The notes under the pieces: generated by a model
Told to the model about the DNA's origin: nothing
Database searches by the model: none
What the model saw: the letters and a program-made list of their open reading frames with translations, nothing else
Program-made: the position numbers and the translations under genes
Shown here: piece by piece, positions 39,950-50,596 of the stretch
Layout of the letters: the number at the start of each line of letters is the position of its first letter
How positions within the stretch are numbered: the stretch's first letter is position 1
From: Virgifigura deserti
GTDB lineage: Bacteria; Pseudomonadota; Alphaproteobacteria; Dongiales; Dongiaceae
Direction: 5' to 3'
DNA: 64,000 bases
Assembly (NCBI GenBank): GCA_003576685.1
Contig: QOZR01000002.1
Location: 248,001-312,000 of the forward strand

Positions 39950-41161
39950 ATGAGTGACAGAGGGCCCACCGCCGCGCCGACGCACGCTGCGGCGCGTCTG
40001 TCGGCCGACGATCGCACGCGGGCGCGCAGCGCCGGCGTGACCGCCGCCCTGGTGCTGGCGGACGGCAGCGTCTTTTGTGGCCGCGGCCTCGGCGCCGTCG
40101 GGACCACCGTCGGCGAAGTCTGTTTCAACACCGCGCTGACCGGCTATCAGGAGATCCTCACCGATCCCTCCTATGCCGGTCAGATCATCACCTTCACCTT
40201 CCCGCATATCGGCAATGTCGGCGCCAACCTCGAGGATATCGAGACGATGACGCCGGCGGCGCGCGGCTGCGTGATCAGCGCCGACATCACCGATCCGTCG
40301 AACTGGCGGGCGACGCAGCATCTCGACGCCTGGCTGAAGTCCCATGGCCTGATTGGGATCAGCGGCATCGACACGCGGCGGCTGACCCGACGCATCCGCG
40401 ACGGCGGCGCGCCCAACGGCGCACTCGGCCATGCGCCGGATGGAAACCTCGATTTCGACGCCCTCGCTGCCGAGGCCGCCGGATGGCCCGGCCTCGAAGG
40501 CATGGACCTCGCCGGAGAGGTGAGTTGCCGGCAGACCTATCGCTGGGACGAAACCGGTTGGGCGCTGGGCTCCGGCTATGGCCGGCTGGACGCCCCGAAG
40601 CGCCATGTCGTCGCTGTCGATTACGGCGCCAAGCGCAACATCCTGCGCTGCCTCGCCAGCGCCGGCTGCCGGGTGACGGTGGTGCCGGCGACGGCGACGG
40701 CCGAGGACATCCTCCGCCACAAGCCCGACGGCGTCTTCCTGTCGAACGGTCCTGGCGACCCCGCCGCCACCGGCGACTATGCGGTGCCGGTGATCCATGA
40801 CCTGCTGGAAACCGGCCTGCCGGTCTTCGGTATCTGCCTCGGCCACCAGATGCTGGCGCTGGCGCTGGGCGGCCGCACCGAGAAGATGCATCAGGGCCAT
40901 CGCGGCGCCAACCATCCGGTCAAGGATCTGGCGACCGGCCGGGTCGAGATCACGAGCCAGAATCACGGCTTTGTCGTGGTCCCGGACTCACTGCCGCCGG
41001 AGGTAACGACGACCCATGTCTCGCTGTTCGACGGCAGCCTCGAAGGCCTTAAGGTCGAGGGCAAGTCGGTCTTCTCGGTCCAATACCACCCCGAAGCCTC
41101 CCCCGGCCCGCAAGACAGCCACTACCTGTTCGAGCGGTTCGTCGCGATGATGGATAAATGA
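39950..41161 (+). CDS. carA: Carbamoyl-phosphate synthase small subunit CarA
   Basis: This glutamine amidotransferase subunit releases ammonia for carbamoyl phosphate synthesis, feeding pyrimidine and arginine pathways. The N-terminal domain has FNTALTGYQEILTDPSYAGQI and SWELGISGIDTRRLTRRIR-like blocks (LIGISGIDTRRLTRRIRDGG). The class I amidotransferase domain shows catalytic Cys in VFGICLGHQMLALALGG and the His/Glu pair in YHPEASPGPQD. ATG 39950 (MSDRGPTAAPT) gives 403 residues and a short non-conserved N-terminal tail. It forms a pair with carB. Confidence 0.97.
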   Translation: MSDRGPTAAPTHAAARLSADDRTRARSAGVTAALVLADGSVFCGRGLGAVGTTVGEVCFNTALTGYQEILTDPSYAGQIITFTFPHIGNVGANLEDIETMTPAARGCVISADITDPSNWRATQHLDAWLKSHGLIGISGIDTRRLTRRIRDGGAPNGALGHAPDGNLDFDALAAEAAGWPGLEGMDLAGEVSCRQTYRWDETGWALGSGYGRLDAPKRHVVAVDYGAKRNILRCLASAGCRVTVVPATATAEDILRHKPDGVFLSNGPGDPAATGDYAVPVIHDLLETGLPVFGICLGHQMLALALGGRTEKMHQGHRGANHPVKDLATGRVEITSQNHGFVVVPDSLPPEVTTTHVSLFDGSLEGLKVEGKSVFSVQYHPEASPGPQDSHYLFERFVAMMDK

Positions 41162-41191
41162 CGGATAATTTGCGCCATTCACCGATGAAAG

Positions 41192-41253
41192 GGCCGCCAC
41201 ATGCGGCCGACCAGACACTGTCGTTCGTAGGGGCGGCCCTGCGTGGCCGCCCT
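41192..41253. repeat. Pair of GC-rich hairpins between carA and carB
   Basis: Two hairpins lie in the 108-base gap: GGCCGC-cacat-GCGGCC at 41192-41208, and GGGCGGCC-ctgcgt-GGCCGCCC at 41231-41252. The second begins with GTAGGGGCGG, the same opening as the palindrome at the end of the aminopeptidase P gene. They may be REP-like repeats. They could also slow read-through between carA and carB. Confidence 0.55.
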
Positions 41254-41269
41254 ATTCACGAGTCCGCCC

Positions 41270-44200
41270 ATGCCTAAACGCACCGATATCCAATCCATCA
41301 TGATCATCGGCGCCGGGCCGATCGTGATCGGCCAGGCCTGCGAGTTCGACTATTCCGGCGTGCAGGCCTGCAAGGCGCTGAAGCAGGAAGGCTATCGGGT
41401 CGTGCTGGTGAATTCCAACCCGGCGACGATCATGACCGATCCGAACCTGGCGGACGCCACCTATATCGAGCCCATCACGCCCGAGATCGTCGCCCGGATC
41501 CTGGAGAAGGAGCGGCCGCAGGCCCTCCTTCCGACGATGGGCGGCCAGACCGCGCTCAATACCGCGCTGGCACTCGCCAAGTCGGGCAAGCTGGAAGAGT
41601 TGGGTGTCGAGCTGATCGGCGCCAACGCGCGGGCGATCGATACGGCCGAGGACCGTCAGTTGTTCCGCGAGGCGATGGACCGTATCGGCCTCGAGAGCCC
41701 GCGAAGCCTGCTGGTGAAATCTTTCGACGAAGCGGTCGCGGCGCTCGCCGAGATCGGCCTGCCGGCGATCATCCGCCCCTCCTTCACGCTCGGCGGCACC
41801 GGCGGCGGCATCGCCTACAATCGCGACGAGTTCGACCAGATCGTCCAGGGCGGCCTGCGCGCCTCGCCGGTCGGCCAAGTCCTGATCGAGGAGTCGGTGC
41901 TCGGCTGGAAGGAGTACGAGATGGAGGTCGTGCGCGATCGCGCCGACAACTGCATCATCGTCTGCTCCATCGAGAACGTCGATCCGATGGGCGTCCATAC
42001 CGGCGACAGCATCACCGTCGCGCCGGCGCTGACGCTCACCGACAAGGAATATCAGCTGATGCGCAACGCCTCGATCGCGGTGCTGCGCGAGATCGGCGTC
42101 GATACCGGCGGCTCGAACGTGCAGTTCGCCGTCAACCCCGCCGACGGGCGCCTGGTGGTGATCGAGATGAACCCGCGCGTCTCGCGCTCATCGGCGCTGG
42201 CCTCCAAGGCGACCGGCTTCCCGATCGCCAAGGTCGCCGCGAAGCTCGCCGTCGGCTACACGCTCGACGAGCTGTCGAACGACATCACCCGGGTGACACC
42301 GGCCTCCTTCGAGCCGACCATCGACTATATCGTCACCAAGATGCCGCGCTTCGCCTTCGAGAAGTTCCCGGGCACCGAGGCTCTACTCACCACCGCAATG
42401 AAGTCGGTCGGCGAGGCGATGGCGATCGGCCGCTCCTTCGCCGAGTCGGTGCAGAAGGCCCTGCGCTCGATGGAGACCGGGCTGACCGGCTTCAACGAGG
42501 TGGAGATCCCCGGCGGCACCGACCCGAATGCGATCCGCGCCGCGCTGGCGCGCCCGACCCCCGACCGGCTGCTGGTGATCGCGCAGGCGCTGCGCCTCGG
42601 CATGTCGGTGGAGGAGGTTCGGGCGGTCTGCAAGTACGACCTCTGGTTCCTCCAGCAGATCAAGCGGATCATCGATGTCGAGGCGACGCTGCGGGCCGAG
42701 GGGCTGCCGCGCGAGCCCGAGGCGCTGCTGCGTCTGAAGAAGCTCGGCTTCTCCGACGCCCGGCTGGCCGAGCTGACCGGCCGCGACGAGGCCGATGTCG
42801 CCGCGACGCGCGCGCACGCCGGCATCCATCCCGTCTATAAGCGCATCGACACCTGTGCCGCCGAGTTCGCCTCGCTGACGCCTTACATGTATTCCTGCTA
42901 CGAGGGCGACGGGCTCATGCCCCCCGAATGCGAGGCCGACCCCAGCGACCGCCGCAAGGTGATCATTCTCGGCGGCGGTCCGAACCGGATCGGCCAGGGA
43001 ATCGAGTTCGACTATTGCTGCGTCCACGCCGCCTATGCGCTGAAGGAGGCCGGCTACGAGACGATCATGGTCAACTGCAACCCGGAGACGGTGTCGACCG
43101 ACTACGACACGTCCGACCGCCTTTATTTCGAGCCACTGACCGCCGAGGACGTCGTCGAACTGGCGCGGGTCGAGCAGCGGCGCGGGCAGTTGCTGGGCGT
43201 GATCGTCCAGTTCGGCGGGCAGACACCGCTGAAGCTCGCGGCGGCGCTGGAAGCGGCGGCGATTCCGATCCTCGGCACCTCGCCCGATGCGATCGATCTG
43301 GCCGAGGACCGGGCGCGGTTCCAGGCGCTGCTCGCCGAACTCGAGCTCCGCCAGCCGGCCAACGGCATCGCCCGCTCGATCGAGGAGGCGAAGGCCGTGG
43401 CCGCCGAGATCGGCTATCCCGTGGTGATCCGGCCGTCCTACGTGCTGGGCGGACGGGCGATGGAGATCGTCCATGACGACGCGGCGCTGCTGCGCTACAT
43501 GACGAGCGCCGTCAAGGTCTCCGGCAAGAGCCCGGTTCTGATAGACTCCTACCTGCAGGACGCGATCGAGGTCGATGTCGACGCAGTCGCCGATGGCGAG
43601 ACGGTCTATGTCGCCGGCATCATGGAGCATATCGAGGAGGCGGGAATCCATTCCGGCGATTCCGCCTGCTCGCTGCCGCCCTACACCCTGTCCGCCAATC
43701 TGGTGGCCGAGATCGAGCGTCAGGCCGCGGTGCTGGCGAAGGGACTGAACGTCATCGGCCTGATGAACACGCAGTTCGCGGTGAAGGGCGACGACATCTA
43801 CGTCCTGGAGGTCAATCCGCGCGCCAGCCGGACAGTGCCGTTCGTCGCCAAGGCGACGGGCGTGCCGATCGCAAAGATCGCCGCGCGGATCATGGCCGGA
43901 GAGAAAGTCGCCGCTTTCCGGCTGGACGCCCAAGGCAACAATCGGGGACATGGCGGTCATATTGCCGTCAAGGAAGCGGTCTTCCCCTTCGCCCGCTTCC
44001 CGGGCGTCGACATTATTCTCGGGCCGGAAATGAAATCGACCGGCGAGGTCATGGGGATCGATCGCGACTTCGCTCGCGCCTTCGCCAAGTCCCAGCTCGG
44101 GTCCGGGAGCGGGCTTCCGCTGTCGGGCACCGTCTTCATCTCGGTCAAGGAGAAGGACAAGCCGGCCATGGTCGCGCCGAGCCGGCGTCTGGTCGCGATG

Positions 44201-44527
44201 GGCTTTCGTCTGATCGCGACGAGCGGCACGGCCGCCTATCTGGAGTCGCAGGGCCTGCCGGTCAGCCCTATCAACAAGGTGCTTGAGGGACGGCCGCACA
44301 TCGTCGACGCCATGAAGAACGGCGAAGTGCAACTCGTCTTCAACACCACCGAGGGGGCCCAGGCGATCGCCGACAGCTTCAGCCTGCGCCAGGCGGCGCT
44401 ACTCGGCAACATTCCCTACTACACCACCGTGGCCGGCGCTCGCGCCGCGATCGAGGCGATTGCGGCTCTGGCAAGCGGCGACCTTGAAGTCGCCCCGCTC
44501 CAGTCGTACTTTAAGGCGTCGTTTTAA
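41270..44527 (+). CDS. carB: Carbamoyl-phosphate synthase large subunit CarB
   Basis: This subunit makes carbamoyl phosphate from bicarbonate, ATP and ammonia delivered by CarA. It has two homologous ATP-grasp halves ([17 protein letters not shown] in the first, [18 protein letters not shown] in the second), an oligomerisation domain between them, and a C-terminal allosteric MGS-like domain ([32 protein letters not shown]). The start at ATG 41270 ([20 protein letters not shown]) is the normal family N-terminus and gives 1085 residues. The open frame extends nine codons upstream into the hairpin region, which I exclude. Confidence 0.97.
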   Translation: MPKRTDIQSIMIIGAGPIVIGQACEFDYSGVQACKALKQEGYRVVLVNSNPATIMTDPNLADATYIEPITPEIVARILEKERPQALLPTMGGQTALNTALALAKSGKLEELGVELIGANARAIDTAEDRQLFREAMDRIGLESPRSLLVKSFDEAVAALAEIGLPAIIRPSFTLGGTGGGIAYNRDEFDQIVQGGLRASPVGQVLIEESVLGWKEYEMEVVRDRADNCIIVCSIENVDPMGVHTGDSITVAPALTLTDKEYQLMRNASIAVLREIGVDTGGSNVQFAVNPADGRLVVIEMNPRVSRSSALASKATGFPIAKVAAKLAVGYTLDELSNDITRVTPASFEPTIDYIVTKMPRFAFEKFPGTEALLTTAMKSVGEAMAIGRSFAESVQKALRSMETGLTGFNEVEIPGGTDPNAIRAALARPTPDRLLVIAQALRLGMSVEEVRAVCKYDLWFLQQIKRIIDVEATLRAEGLPREPEALLRLKKLGFSDARLAELTGRDEADVAATRAHAGIHPVYKRIDTCAAEFASLTPYMYSCYEGDGLMPPECEADPSDRRKVIILGGGPNRIGQGIEFDYCCVHAAYALKEAGYETIMVNCNPETVSTDYDTSDRLYFEPLTAEDVVELARVEQRRGQLLGVIVQFGGQTPLKLAAALEAAAIPILGTSPDAIDLAEDRARFQALLAELELRQPANGIARSIEEAKAVAAEIGYPVVIRPSYVLGGRAMEIVHDDAALLRYMTSAVKVSGKSPVLIDSYLQDAIEVDVDAVADGETVYVAGIMEHIEEAGIHSGDSACSLPPYTLSANLVAEIERQAAVLAKGLNVIGLMNTQFAVKGDDIYVLEVNPRASRTVPFVAKATGVPIAKIAARIMAGEKVAAFRLDAQGNNRGHGGHIAVKEAVFPFARFPGVDIILGPEMKSTGEVMGIDRDFARAFAKSQLGSGSGLPLSGTVFISVKEKDKPAMVAPSRRLVAMGFRLIATSGTAAYLESQGLPVSPINKVLEGRPHIVDAMKNGEVQLVFNTTEGAQAIADSFSLRQAALLGNIPYYTTVAGARAAIEAIAALASGDLEVAPLQSYFKASF

Positions 44528-44625
44528 CATTTGACCTGACCGGGCCGCTGTCATCGAGGCTCCTATCAGAGCTCCGCCCCGAATGACGGCGACGAGTCAG
44601 GCCTTTTGTCTTTGGTTGGCGCAAC

Positions 44626-45099
44626 ATGTCGAAGATCCCCATGACGGCGGAGGGGTATTCCCGCCTCGAAGAAGAATTGAAGCACCTCAAGGCGATCGAG
44701 CGACCCGCCGTGATTCGCGCTATTGCAGAGGCGCGCGAGCATGGCGACTTGTCCGAGAACGCCGAATATCACGCCGCCCGGGAGCGTCAGAGCTTCATCG
44801 AGGGCCGAGTCCTGGAGCTCGAGGACAAGATCGCCCGCGCCGAGGTTATCGACGTCGCGAAGCTGTCCGGCAAGCAGGTGATGTTCGGCGCGACGGTGAC
44901 GCTGGTCGATGAGGACACCGAGGAGAAGGCCACCTACCAGATCGTCGGCGAGGACGAATCCGACATCAAGGCGCGGCGGCTTTCGATCTCTTCGCCGCTC
45001 GCGCGTGCGCTGATCGGCAAGACGGTGAAGGACAGCGTGGAAGTCTCCACGCCCGGCGGATCGAAATCCTACGAGATCGTCAAGGTTGCCTTCAAATAG
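44626..45099 (+). CDS. greA: Transcription elongation factor GreA
   Basis: This factor rescues backtracked RNA polymerase by stimulating transcript cleavage. The N-terminal coiled coil ([54 protein letters not shown] sequence, with [12 protein letters not shown]) carries the acidic tip. The C-terminal FKBP-like domain has [28 protein letters not shown] and the ending [14 protein letters not shown]. It has 157 residues, the usual size. It follows carB on the same strand, a conserved order in alphaproteobacteria. Confidence 0.97.
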   Translation: MSKIPMTAEGYSRLEEELKHLKAIERPAVIRAIAEAREHGDLSENAEYHAARERQSFIEGRVLELEDKIARAEVIDVAKLSGKQVMFGATVTLVDEDTEEKATYQIVGEDESDIKARRLSISSPLARALIGKTVKDSVEVSTPGGSKSYEIVKVAFK

Positions 45100-45127
45100 A
45101 GGCGGCCAATGGCCGGCTCCCGTGCCA

Positions 45128-45174
45128 GTGGCCTGATCGCAACGCTTGGCTCCCAAATGTTGCGATCAGGCCAC
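45128..45174. repeat. Long palindrome between greA and the Lrp gene
   Basis: GTGGCCTGATCGCAAC (45128-45143) and its exact complement (45159-45174) form a perfect 16-bp stem around a 15-base loop. It lies between the convergent greA and Lrp-family genes. There is no run of T on either side. It could be a bidirectional stem-type terminator or a binding site. Confidence 0.6.
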
Positions 45175-45187
45175 CAAATTCTTGACT

Positions 45188-45694
45188 CTAGTGCCCCTCG
45201 ACCTCTTCCGGCACGCAGCCATCGACCTCGATCGGCACGCCGGGCTCCAGCTTGGAACTGCGGATCGCGAGCGCCGATTTCACATGACTGACGTTCGGCG
45301 CCGCGGTCAGCTTGGTCGTCAGGAAGCGCTGATAGGCATCCCAATCGGTGGCGACGATCTTGAGCAGGAAATCCATCTCGCCCGCGAGCATGTGGCACTC
45401 CCGCACCTGCGGCCAGCTCGCCATCAGCGTCTCGAAGGCGCGCAGGTCGGTTTCCGCCTGGCTCGACAGCCCGACCTGGGCAAAGACGGTCACGCCATAG
45501 CCCAGCGCATCGGGCGTGATGTCGGCGTGATAGCCGCGGATATAACCGGCCTCTTCGAGCGCACGGACGCGCCGAAGGCAGGGCGGCGCCGAAATGCCGG
45601 CCCGGCTCGCCAGCTCGACATTCGTTATTCGGCCATTCTCCTGCAAATCCCTGAGAATACGCCGATCGATCCGATCCAGCTTCACCCGTCGCAT
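45188..45694 (-). CDS. Lrp/AsnC family transcriptional regulator
   Basis: This is a feast/famine regulator responding to amino acids. The N-terminal winged helix LDRIDRRILRDLQENGRITNVELASRAGISAPPCLRRVRALEEAGYIRGY and the RAM ligand domain (CHMLAGEMDFLLKIVATDWDAYQRF) are complete. The frame opens at 45784, but ATG 45694 (MRRVKLDRIDRRIL) is the family start. It has 168 residues. It is divergent from the ELM1 gene, 89 bases apart. Its targets cannot be inferred. Confidence 0.94.
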   Translation of the reverse strand: MRRVKLDRIDRRILRDLQENGRITNVELASRAGISAPPCLRRVRALEEAGYIRGYHADITPDALGYGVTVFAQVGLSSQAETDLRAFETLMASWPQVRECHMLAGEMDFLLKIVATDWDAYQRFLTTKLTAAPNVSHVKSALAIRSSKLEPGVPIEVDGCVPEEVEGH

Positions 45695-45783
45695 CTTTTG
45701 TCTCCGAACGGCGCCTCTGCGCGAAATTATATTGCACGGACCCGGACGCGCCAAGCTGCGTTCCGGCTTACAACTTCGCGACA

Positions 45784-46770
45784 ATGAGAAACCTTGCCTC
45801 CATCCGTTCCTGGATCGTCACCGACGGCAAGGCGGGGATGGAAAGCCAGTGCCTTGGCCTGGCCGAGGCGCTCGGACTGTCGCCGGAAGTGAAGCGGATC
45901 GCGCCGCGGGCGCCCTGGCGCTGGCTGCCGCCACAGGCCTGGGTCGGCCCCCTGACGGCGCTCAGCCCGAAAGCGGACCGCCTGCTGCCGCCCTGGCCCG
46001 ACCTGATCATCGCGACCGGACGGCAGACCGTCGCCCCAGCACTGGCGGCGAAGCGCGCGAGCGACGGCGCAATTTTCCTCGCGCAGATCCAGAATCCGGG
46101 CGTCGATCCGGCGCGCTTCGACCTTGTCATCGCGCCCGAGCATGACGGGCTCGCGGGCCACAAGGTCCTGTCGACCCTCGGCGCGCTGACCCGGGTCACC
46201 CCGGCCCGCCTCGCCGCGGGAGCGTCCGCGTTCCAGCCGATGCTGACCGATCTCCCACGACCGCTCGTTGCCGTCCTTCTGGGCGGGCCGAACAAGGTCT
46301 ACCGGATGAGCGAGCAGCTCGTCGAACGCCTGGGCGAGGATCTCGCCGGCTTGGTCCGGCGGCAGGGCTGCGGTCTCGCGATCTCCGCATCGCGGCGTAC
46401 CGGAGCGGCCGCGATGGCGCGTCTGCGGCGGCACCTGCGGGGCTTGCCCGCGGTCTTCTGGGAGGGCGAGACCCCCAATCCCTATTTCGGCTTTCTCGCC
46501 CTGGCCGACGCGATCCTGGTCACCGCCGACTCGATCAACATGCTGTCGGAGGCTGCCTCCACCGGGAAACCCGTGCACGTCATCGACCTGGAGGGCGGCT
46601 CGGCCAAGTTCCGCCGGTTTCATGAGCGGCTCTCCGCCGTCGGCGCCGCCCGGCCCTTCACCGGCACGATCGGCGACTGGCGCTATCAGCCGCTCGACGA
46701 AACGGCGCGGGCCGCGGCAGAACTCGCCCGCCGCCTGGAGGCGCATCGCGCCGCGCGAAAATTGCAATGA
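45784..46770 (+). CDS. ELM1/GtrOC1 family protein (DUF1022)
   Basis: This is a bacterial relative of plant ELM1, which is involved in mitochondrial fission. Bacterial members are predicted GT-B-fold nucleotide-sugar-type glycosyltransferases of unknown substrate. Motifs include SWIVTDGKAGMESQCLGLAEALGL at the N-terminus, ARFDLVIAPEHDGL, VLLGGPNKVYRM and the NPYFGFLALADAILVTADSINMLSEAASTGKPVHV stretch. It has 328 residues. It leads a block with a 2OG oxygenase and an unknown protein, all on the plus strand and closely spaced. No transmembrane segment is seen. Confidence 0.85.
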   Translation: MRNLASIRSWIVTDGKAGMESQCLGLAEALGLSPEVKRIAPRAPWRWLPPQAWVGPLTALSPKADRLLPPWPDLIIATGRQTVAPALAAKRASDGAIFLAQIQNPGVDPARFDLVIAPEHDGLAGHKVLSTLGALTRVTPARLAAGASAFQPMLTDLPRPLVAVLLGGPNKVYRMSEQLVERLGEDLAGLVRRQGCGLAISASRRTGAAAMARLRRHLRGLPAVFWEGETPNPYFGFLALADAILVTADSINMLSEAASTGKPVHVIDLEGGSAKFRRFHERLSAVGAARPFTGTIGDWRYQPLDETARAAAELARRLEAHRAARKLQ

Positions 46771-46815
46771 TTGATCTTTGCCGGCGGTGCTCCTAGTTTC
46801 GCCGCAACGCCCATT

Positions 46816-47499
46816 ATGCTGGCCCGGGATCCTACCTTGACTGACGCCGCGACCGCCGCCCTGTCGACAGACAACAGCAGCGCCATCGATCTTGAGGCGC
46901 TCCGCGCGACGCAGCTCGTCCGCGATCCTTTTGAGTTCGTGATCGTGCCGAACCTGGTCCGGCGCGAGGCGCTGGCGGCCGTCACCGCCGACTTCCCACG
47001 TATCACGGAGCCTGGCAGCTTCCCGTTGGACAAGCTCGCGTTCGGTCCGGCCTTCGCCGCACTCGTGGCCGAGTTGCGCGGCCCGGCGATGACCGACTGC
47101 CTGGCCGAGAAGTTCGGCGTCGATCTTCGCGACCACCCCACGCTCGCGACCATCCGCGGCCGGTGCCGGGCCTCTGACGGCAAGATTCACACCGATAGCG
47201 AAAGCAAGATCATCACCGTGCTCGTCTATCTGAATTCGTCCTGGGAGGCGAACGGCGGACGGCTGCGGCTGCTGCGTTCGGCGACCGACCTGGAGGATTT
47301 CGCCGCCGAGGTGCCGCCCGACGCGGGCACGCTGCTGGCCTTCCGCCGCAGCGAGAACTCGTTCCACGGCCACAAGAGCTTCGTCGGGGAACGTCGGAGC
47401 ATCCAGATCAACTGGGTTCGCGACGCCGGCGTGGCGCGCCGGGAACAGGCGCGGCACCGCCTCTCCGCTTGGTTCAAGCGGCTGAAGCCCTCTTCCTGA
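46816..47499 (+). CDS. 2-oxoglutarate/Fe(II)-dependent oxygenase superfamily protein
   Basis: The double-stranded beta-helix iron site is visible: HxD in GKIHTDSESKIITVLVYLN and the distal His in SFHGHKSFVGERRSIQINW, with the Arg for 2-oxoglutarate nearby. FEFVIVPNLVRREALAAV resembles prolyl-4-hydroxylase-like enzymes. The open frame begins with TTG right after the ELM1 stop, but ATG 46816 is the better start (227 residues). It probably hydroxylates a protein, a sugar or a small molecule. Nothing in the sequence gives the substrate. It lies in the ELM1 block. Confidence 0.82.
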   Translation: MLARDPTLTDAATAALSTDNSSAIDLEALRATQLVRDPFEFVIVPNLVRREALAAVTADFPRITEPGSFPLDKLAFGPAFAALVAELRGPAMTDCLAEKFGVDLRDHPTLATIRGRCRASDGKIHTDSESKIITVLVYLNSSWEANGGRLRLLRSATDLEDFAAEVPPDAGTLLAFRRSENSFHGHKSFVGERRSIQINWVRDAGVARREQARHRLSAWFKRLKPSS

Positions 47500-47514
47500 C
47501 CGGTTGTTCGCCGC

Positions 47515-49431
47515 ATGGCCCTCCGCATCGAAACCTTCAGTAACGTCACCGGCGGCAACAGCTTTTTCAAGGCAGTCACCCACCCCCTGGCGGCCCGCAG
47601 CGCGGATATGCTGCTGCAGCGCCTCGCCGCCGCGGGCCGGGTCGCGGTCTACGACCCGCTGGGGCTGCTCGAGGGCCTCGCCGAGTTCTACGACCTGTCG
47701 TCGATCGATGTCGCCGGGGTTTTTGTCCAGAATGTCGAAGGCTTGGGCCGTTCCATACTCGGCCGGCCCACGCAGCCGGTGACCGATCTGCCGGCGCTCA
47801 AGGGGCTCGACAGCCTTCTGGTCGTCGCCTTCGACGCGCAGCGGCCGATCGACCAGATCCGGCATCTGATTCCCGCCGGCACCGATCTCATCAGCCTCGA
47901 CGAGATGCGCCTGCCCGACGCGCTGCTGACCAATCGCCGGCGGTATCTCGATCCTCTGAACTTCGCGACCAACATCGCCTTCTTCCGCGACGGCAACGGC
48001 CACCATACGCGCCTGACGACCGCAAACTACTGGGTCGGATACGGCGCCGACGCGGTCTCGCTCTGGGCCTGCCTGCTGGACGAGGGCGGCCGCGTGCTGG
48101 CGGAGTGGCAGGACCCGCTGCCGACGGGGGTCGGCTCGGTCACCATTGATAGCCAGGAGGTCCGGCGCCGGTTCGGCCTGCCCGACTTCACGGGCCAGCT
48201 CTTCCTGCATGTCGTCGGCGCGGCCGGACATGATGTGGTGAAGTACGCACTCGATACCTATGGCGACGCGGAGACGGTGCTGTCCTGCACGCATGACGCC
48301 AACGCCTGGCCGGCCGCGCTCTATGCCGGGCTGCCGGCGCCGGCGCCCGGCGAGCGCGTCCTGTTCTGGCTCCAGAACAGCCACCCCTGCCCGATTCCGG
48401 CCGGTGCCGTCGGCTTCAACCTGATGGGCGATTCGGATATCCGCCCACTTGGGCGGGAAATCGCACCCTTTGCGACCGCCGCCGTCGACGTCGCCGAGCT
48501 GCTGCCCGATGCGCGCTGGCCGCAGCAGATTGAGATTCAGGCCGGCAAGCATTTCGTCCGCCCCCGCTATGAGGTCGTCGCGGCCGGCGAGCGGCGGCGC
48601 ATCGCGCATGTCAATGTCGAGCGCACCGACCTCGCGCCCGATCCGCAGCTTCCCGAGCTTGCCAATCTGCTCGGCAAGGGGTTCATCCTTCCGGCGCCGC
48701 TGCTGCCGGTCGAGCGCTGGCGCAGCCTGGCCTTGCCGACGCCGATGACGACGGCGCAGGAGGAACTGCCGCTGGCCGCGATCGTTTATGCCGCCGACGG
48801 CCGCGAACTGGCGCGCCGCCGCCTCGGGCGGCTGCAGCGGCGGGACAGCGTGGCGCTGGACATCAGCGCGCTGCTGGAGGCCGCGGGAGCCGATCTCGAC
48901 GGCGGCTTCGGGCATGTCGAGCTGGTCTACGACTTCGCGGAGGGCGGCGCCGGCGACGGCTGGCTGCACGCCCTGTTCCGCTATGAGGACCGACGGAGCG
49001 GCCATGCCGCCGAGACCAGCTTCGGGGCCCATATCTTCAACACGGTCCTGACCTATGGCGGCGAGCCGCAGTCCTATCACGGCCGTCCGCCGGGGCTGAG
49101 CACGCGCCTGTTCCTGCGCCTCGGGCCGCCACCGTTCGAGACCTTCTGCCACCTGATCTACCCGGCGTCCACGCCCTGGCACCCGCTCAGCCGGACCGCG
49201 ATCGCGCTGTTCGATTCCGCGGGCCGGCAGGTCGCCGAGCGTCAGGTCGCGATCCCCTGCAGCGGCTCGCTGCTGTGGCGTTATGACGAGATGTTCGCGA
49301 CGGCGGAGCGGGACCAGGCCGGCGATGGCGCCTATGCGGTCGTTCGTGACACCACCTGCCGGCTGTTCGGTTATCATGGCCTAATGCGCGGCGACGATTC
49401 CTTCAGCCTCGACCATATGTTCGGGTTCTGA
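47515..49431 (+). CDS. Conserved-looking 638-residue protein of unknown function
   Basis: I do not recognise this protein. It starts with MALRIETFSNVTGGNSFFKAV, has no signal peptide or transmembrane segment, and shows mixed alpha/beta sequence. Features include a possible Rossmann-like start (GRVAVYDPLGLLEGLAEF), an alpha/beta half with FVQNVEGLGRSILGRP, and a later beta-rich half with several aromatic-rich strands (VELVYDFAEGGAGDGWLHALFRYEDRR, WRYDEMF). It starts 15 bases after the oxygenase stop and is likely in one operon with ELM1 and the oxygenase. That order suggests a shared pathway, possibly surface-glycan or cofactor related, which remains a guess. Confidence 0.7.
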   Translation: MALRIETFSNVTGGNSFFKAVTHPLAARSADMLLQRLAAAGRVAVYDPLGLLEGLAEFYDLSSIDVAGVFVQNVEGLGRSILGRPTQPVTDLPALKGLDSLLVVAFDAQRPIDQIRHLIPAGTDLISLDEMRLPDALLTNRRRYLDPLNFATNIAFFRDGNGHHTRLTTANYWVGYGADAVSLWACLLDEGGRVLAEWQDPLPTGVGSVTIDSQEVRRRFGLPDFTGQLFLHVVGAAGHDVVKYALDTYGDAETVLSCTHDANAWPAALYAGLPAPAPGERVLFWLQNSHPCPIPAGAVGFNLMGDSDIRPLGREIAPFATAAVDVAELLPDARWPQQIEIQAGKHFVRPRYEVVAAGERRRIAHVNVERTDLAPDPQLPELANLLGKGFILPAPLLPVERWRSLALPTPMTTAQEELPLAAIVYAADGRELARRRLGRLQRRDSVALDISALLEAAGADLDGGFGHVELVYDFAEGGAGDGWLHALFRYEDRRSGHAAETSFGAHIFNTVLTYGGEPQSYHGRPPGLSTRLFLRLGPPPFETFCHLIYPASTPWHPLSRTAIALFDSAGRQVAERQVAIPCSGSLLWRYDEMFATAERDQAGDGAYAVVRDTTCRLFGYHGLMRGDDSFSLDHMFGF

Positions 49432-49440
49432 ACGGCCTGA

Positions 49441-50505
<1,065 letters not shown>

Positions 50506-50596
50506 ATGGCGGCCGACAAGCCGACAACAGGGGGGCCCTCTTAGGGGAGCCGGTTCGGATCGGGCATAGGGGCCCGCGCCGCGCCGACTATCAAGG

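Noticed and set aside
45727..49377. Very long open frame on the minus strand (about 1216 codons) opposite the ELM1, oxygenase and unknown-protein genes
   Set aside because: It is a GC-driven shadow of three plausible plus-strand genes. Its product is a low-complexity Arg/Gln/Gly/Ala-rich stretch without motifs.
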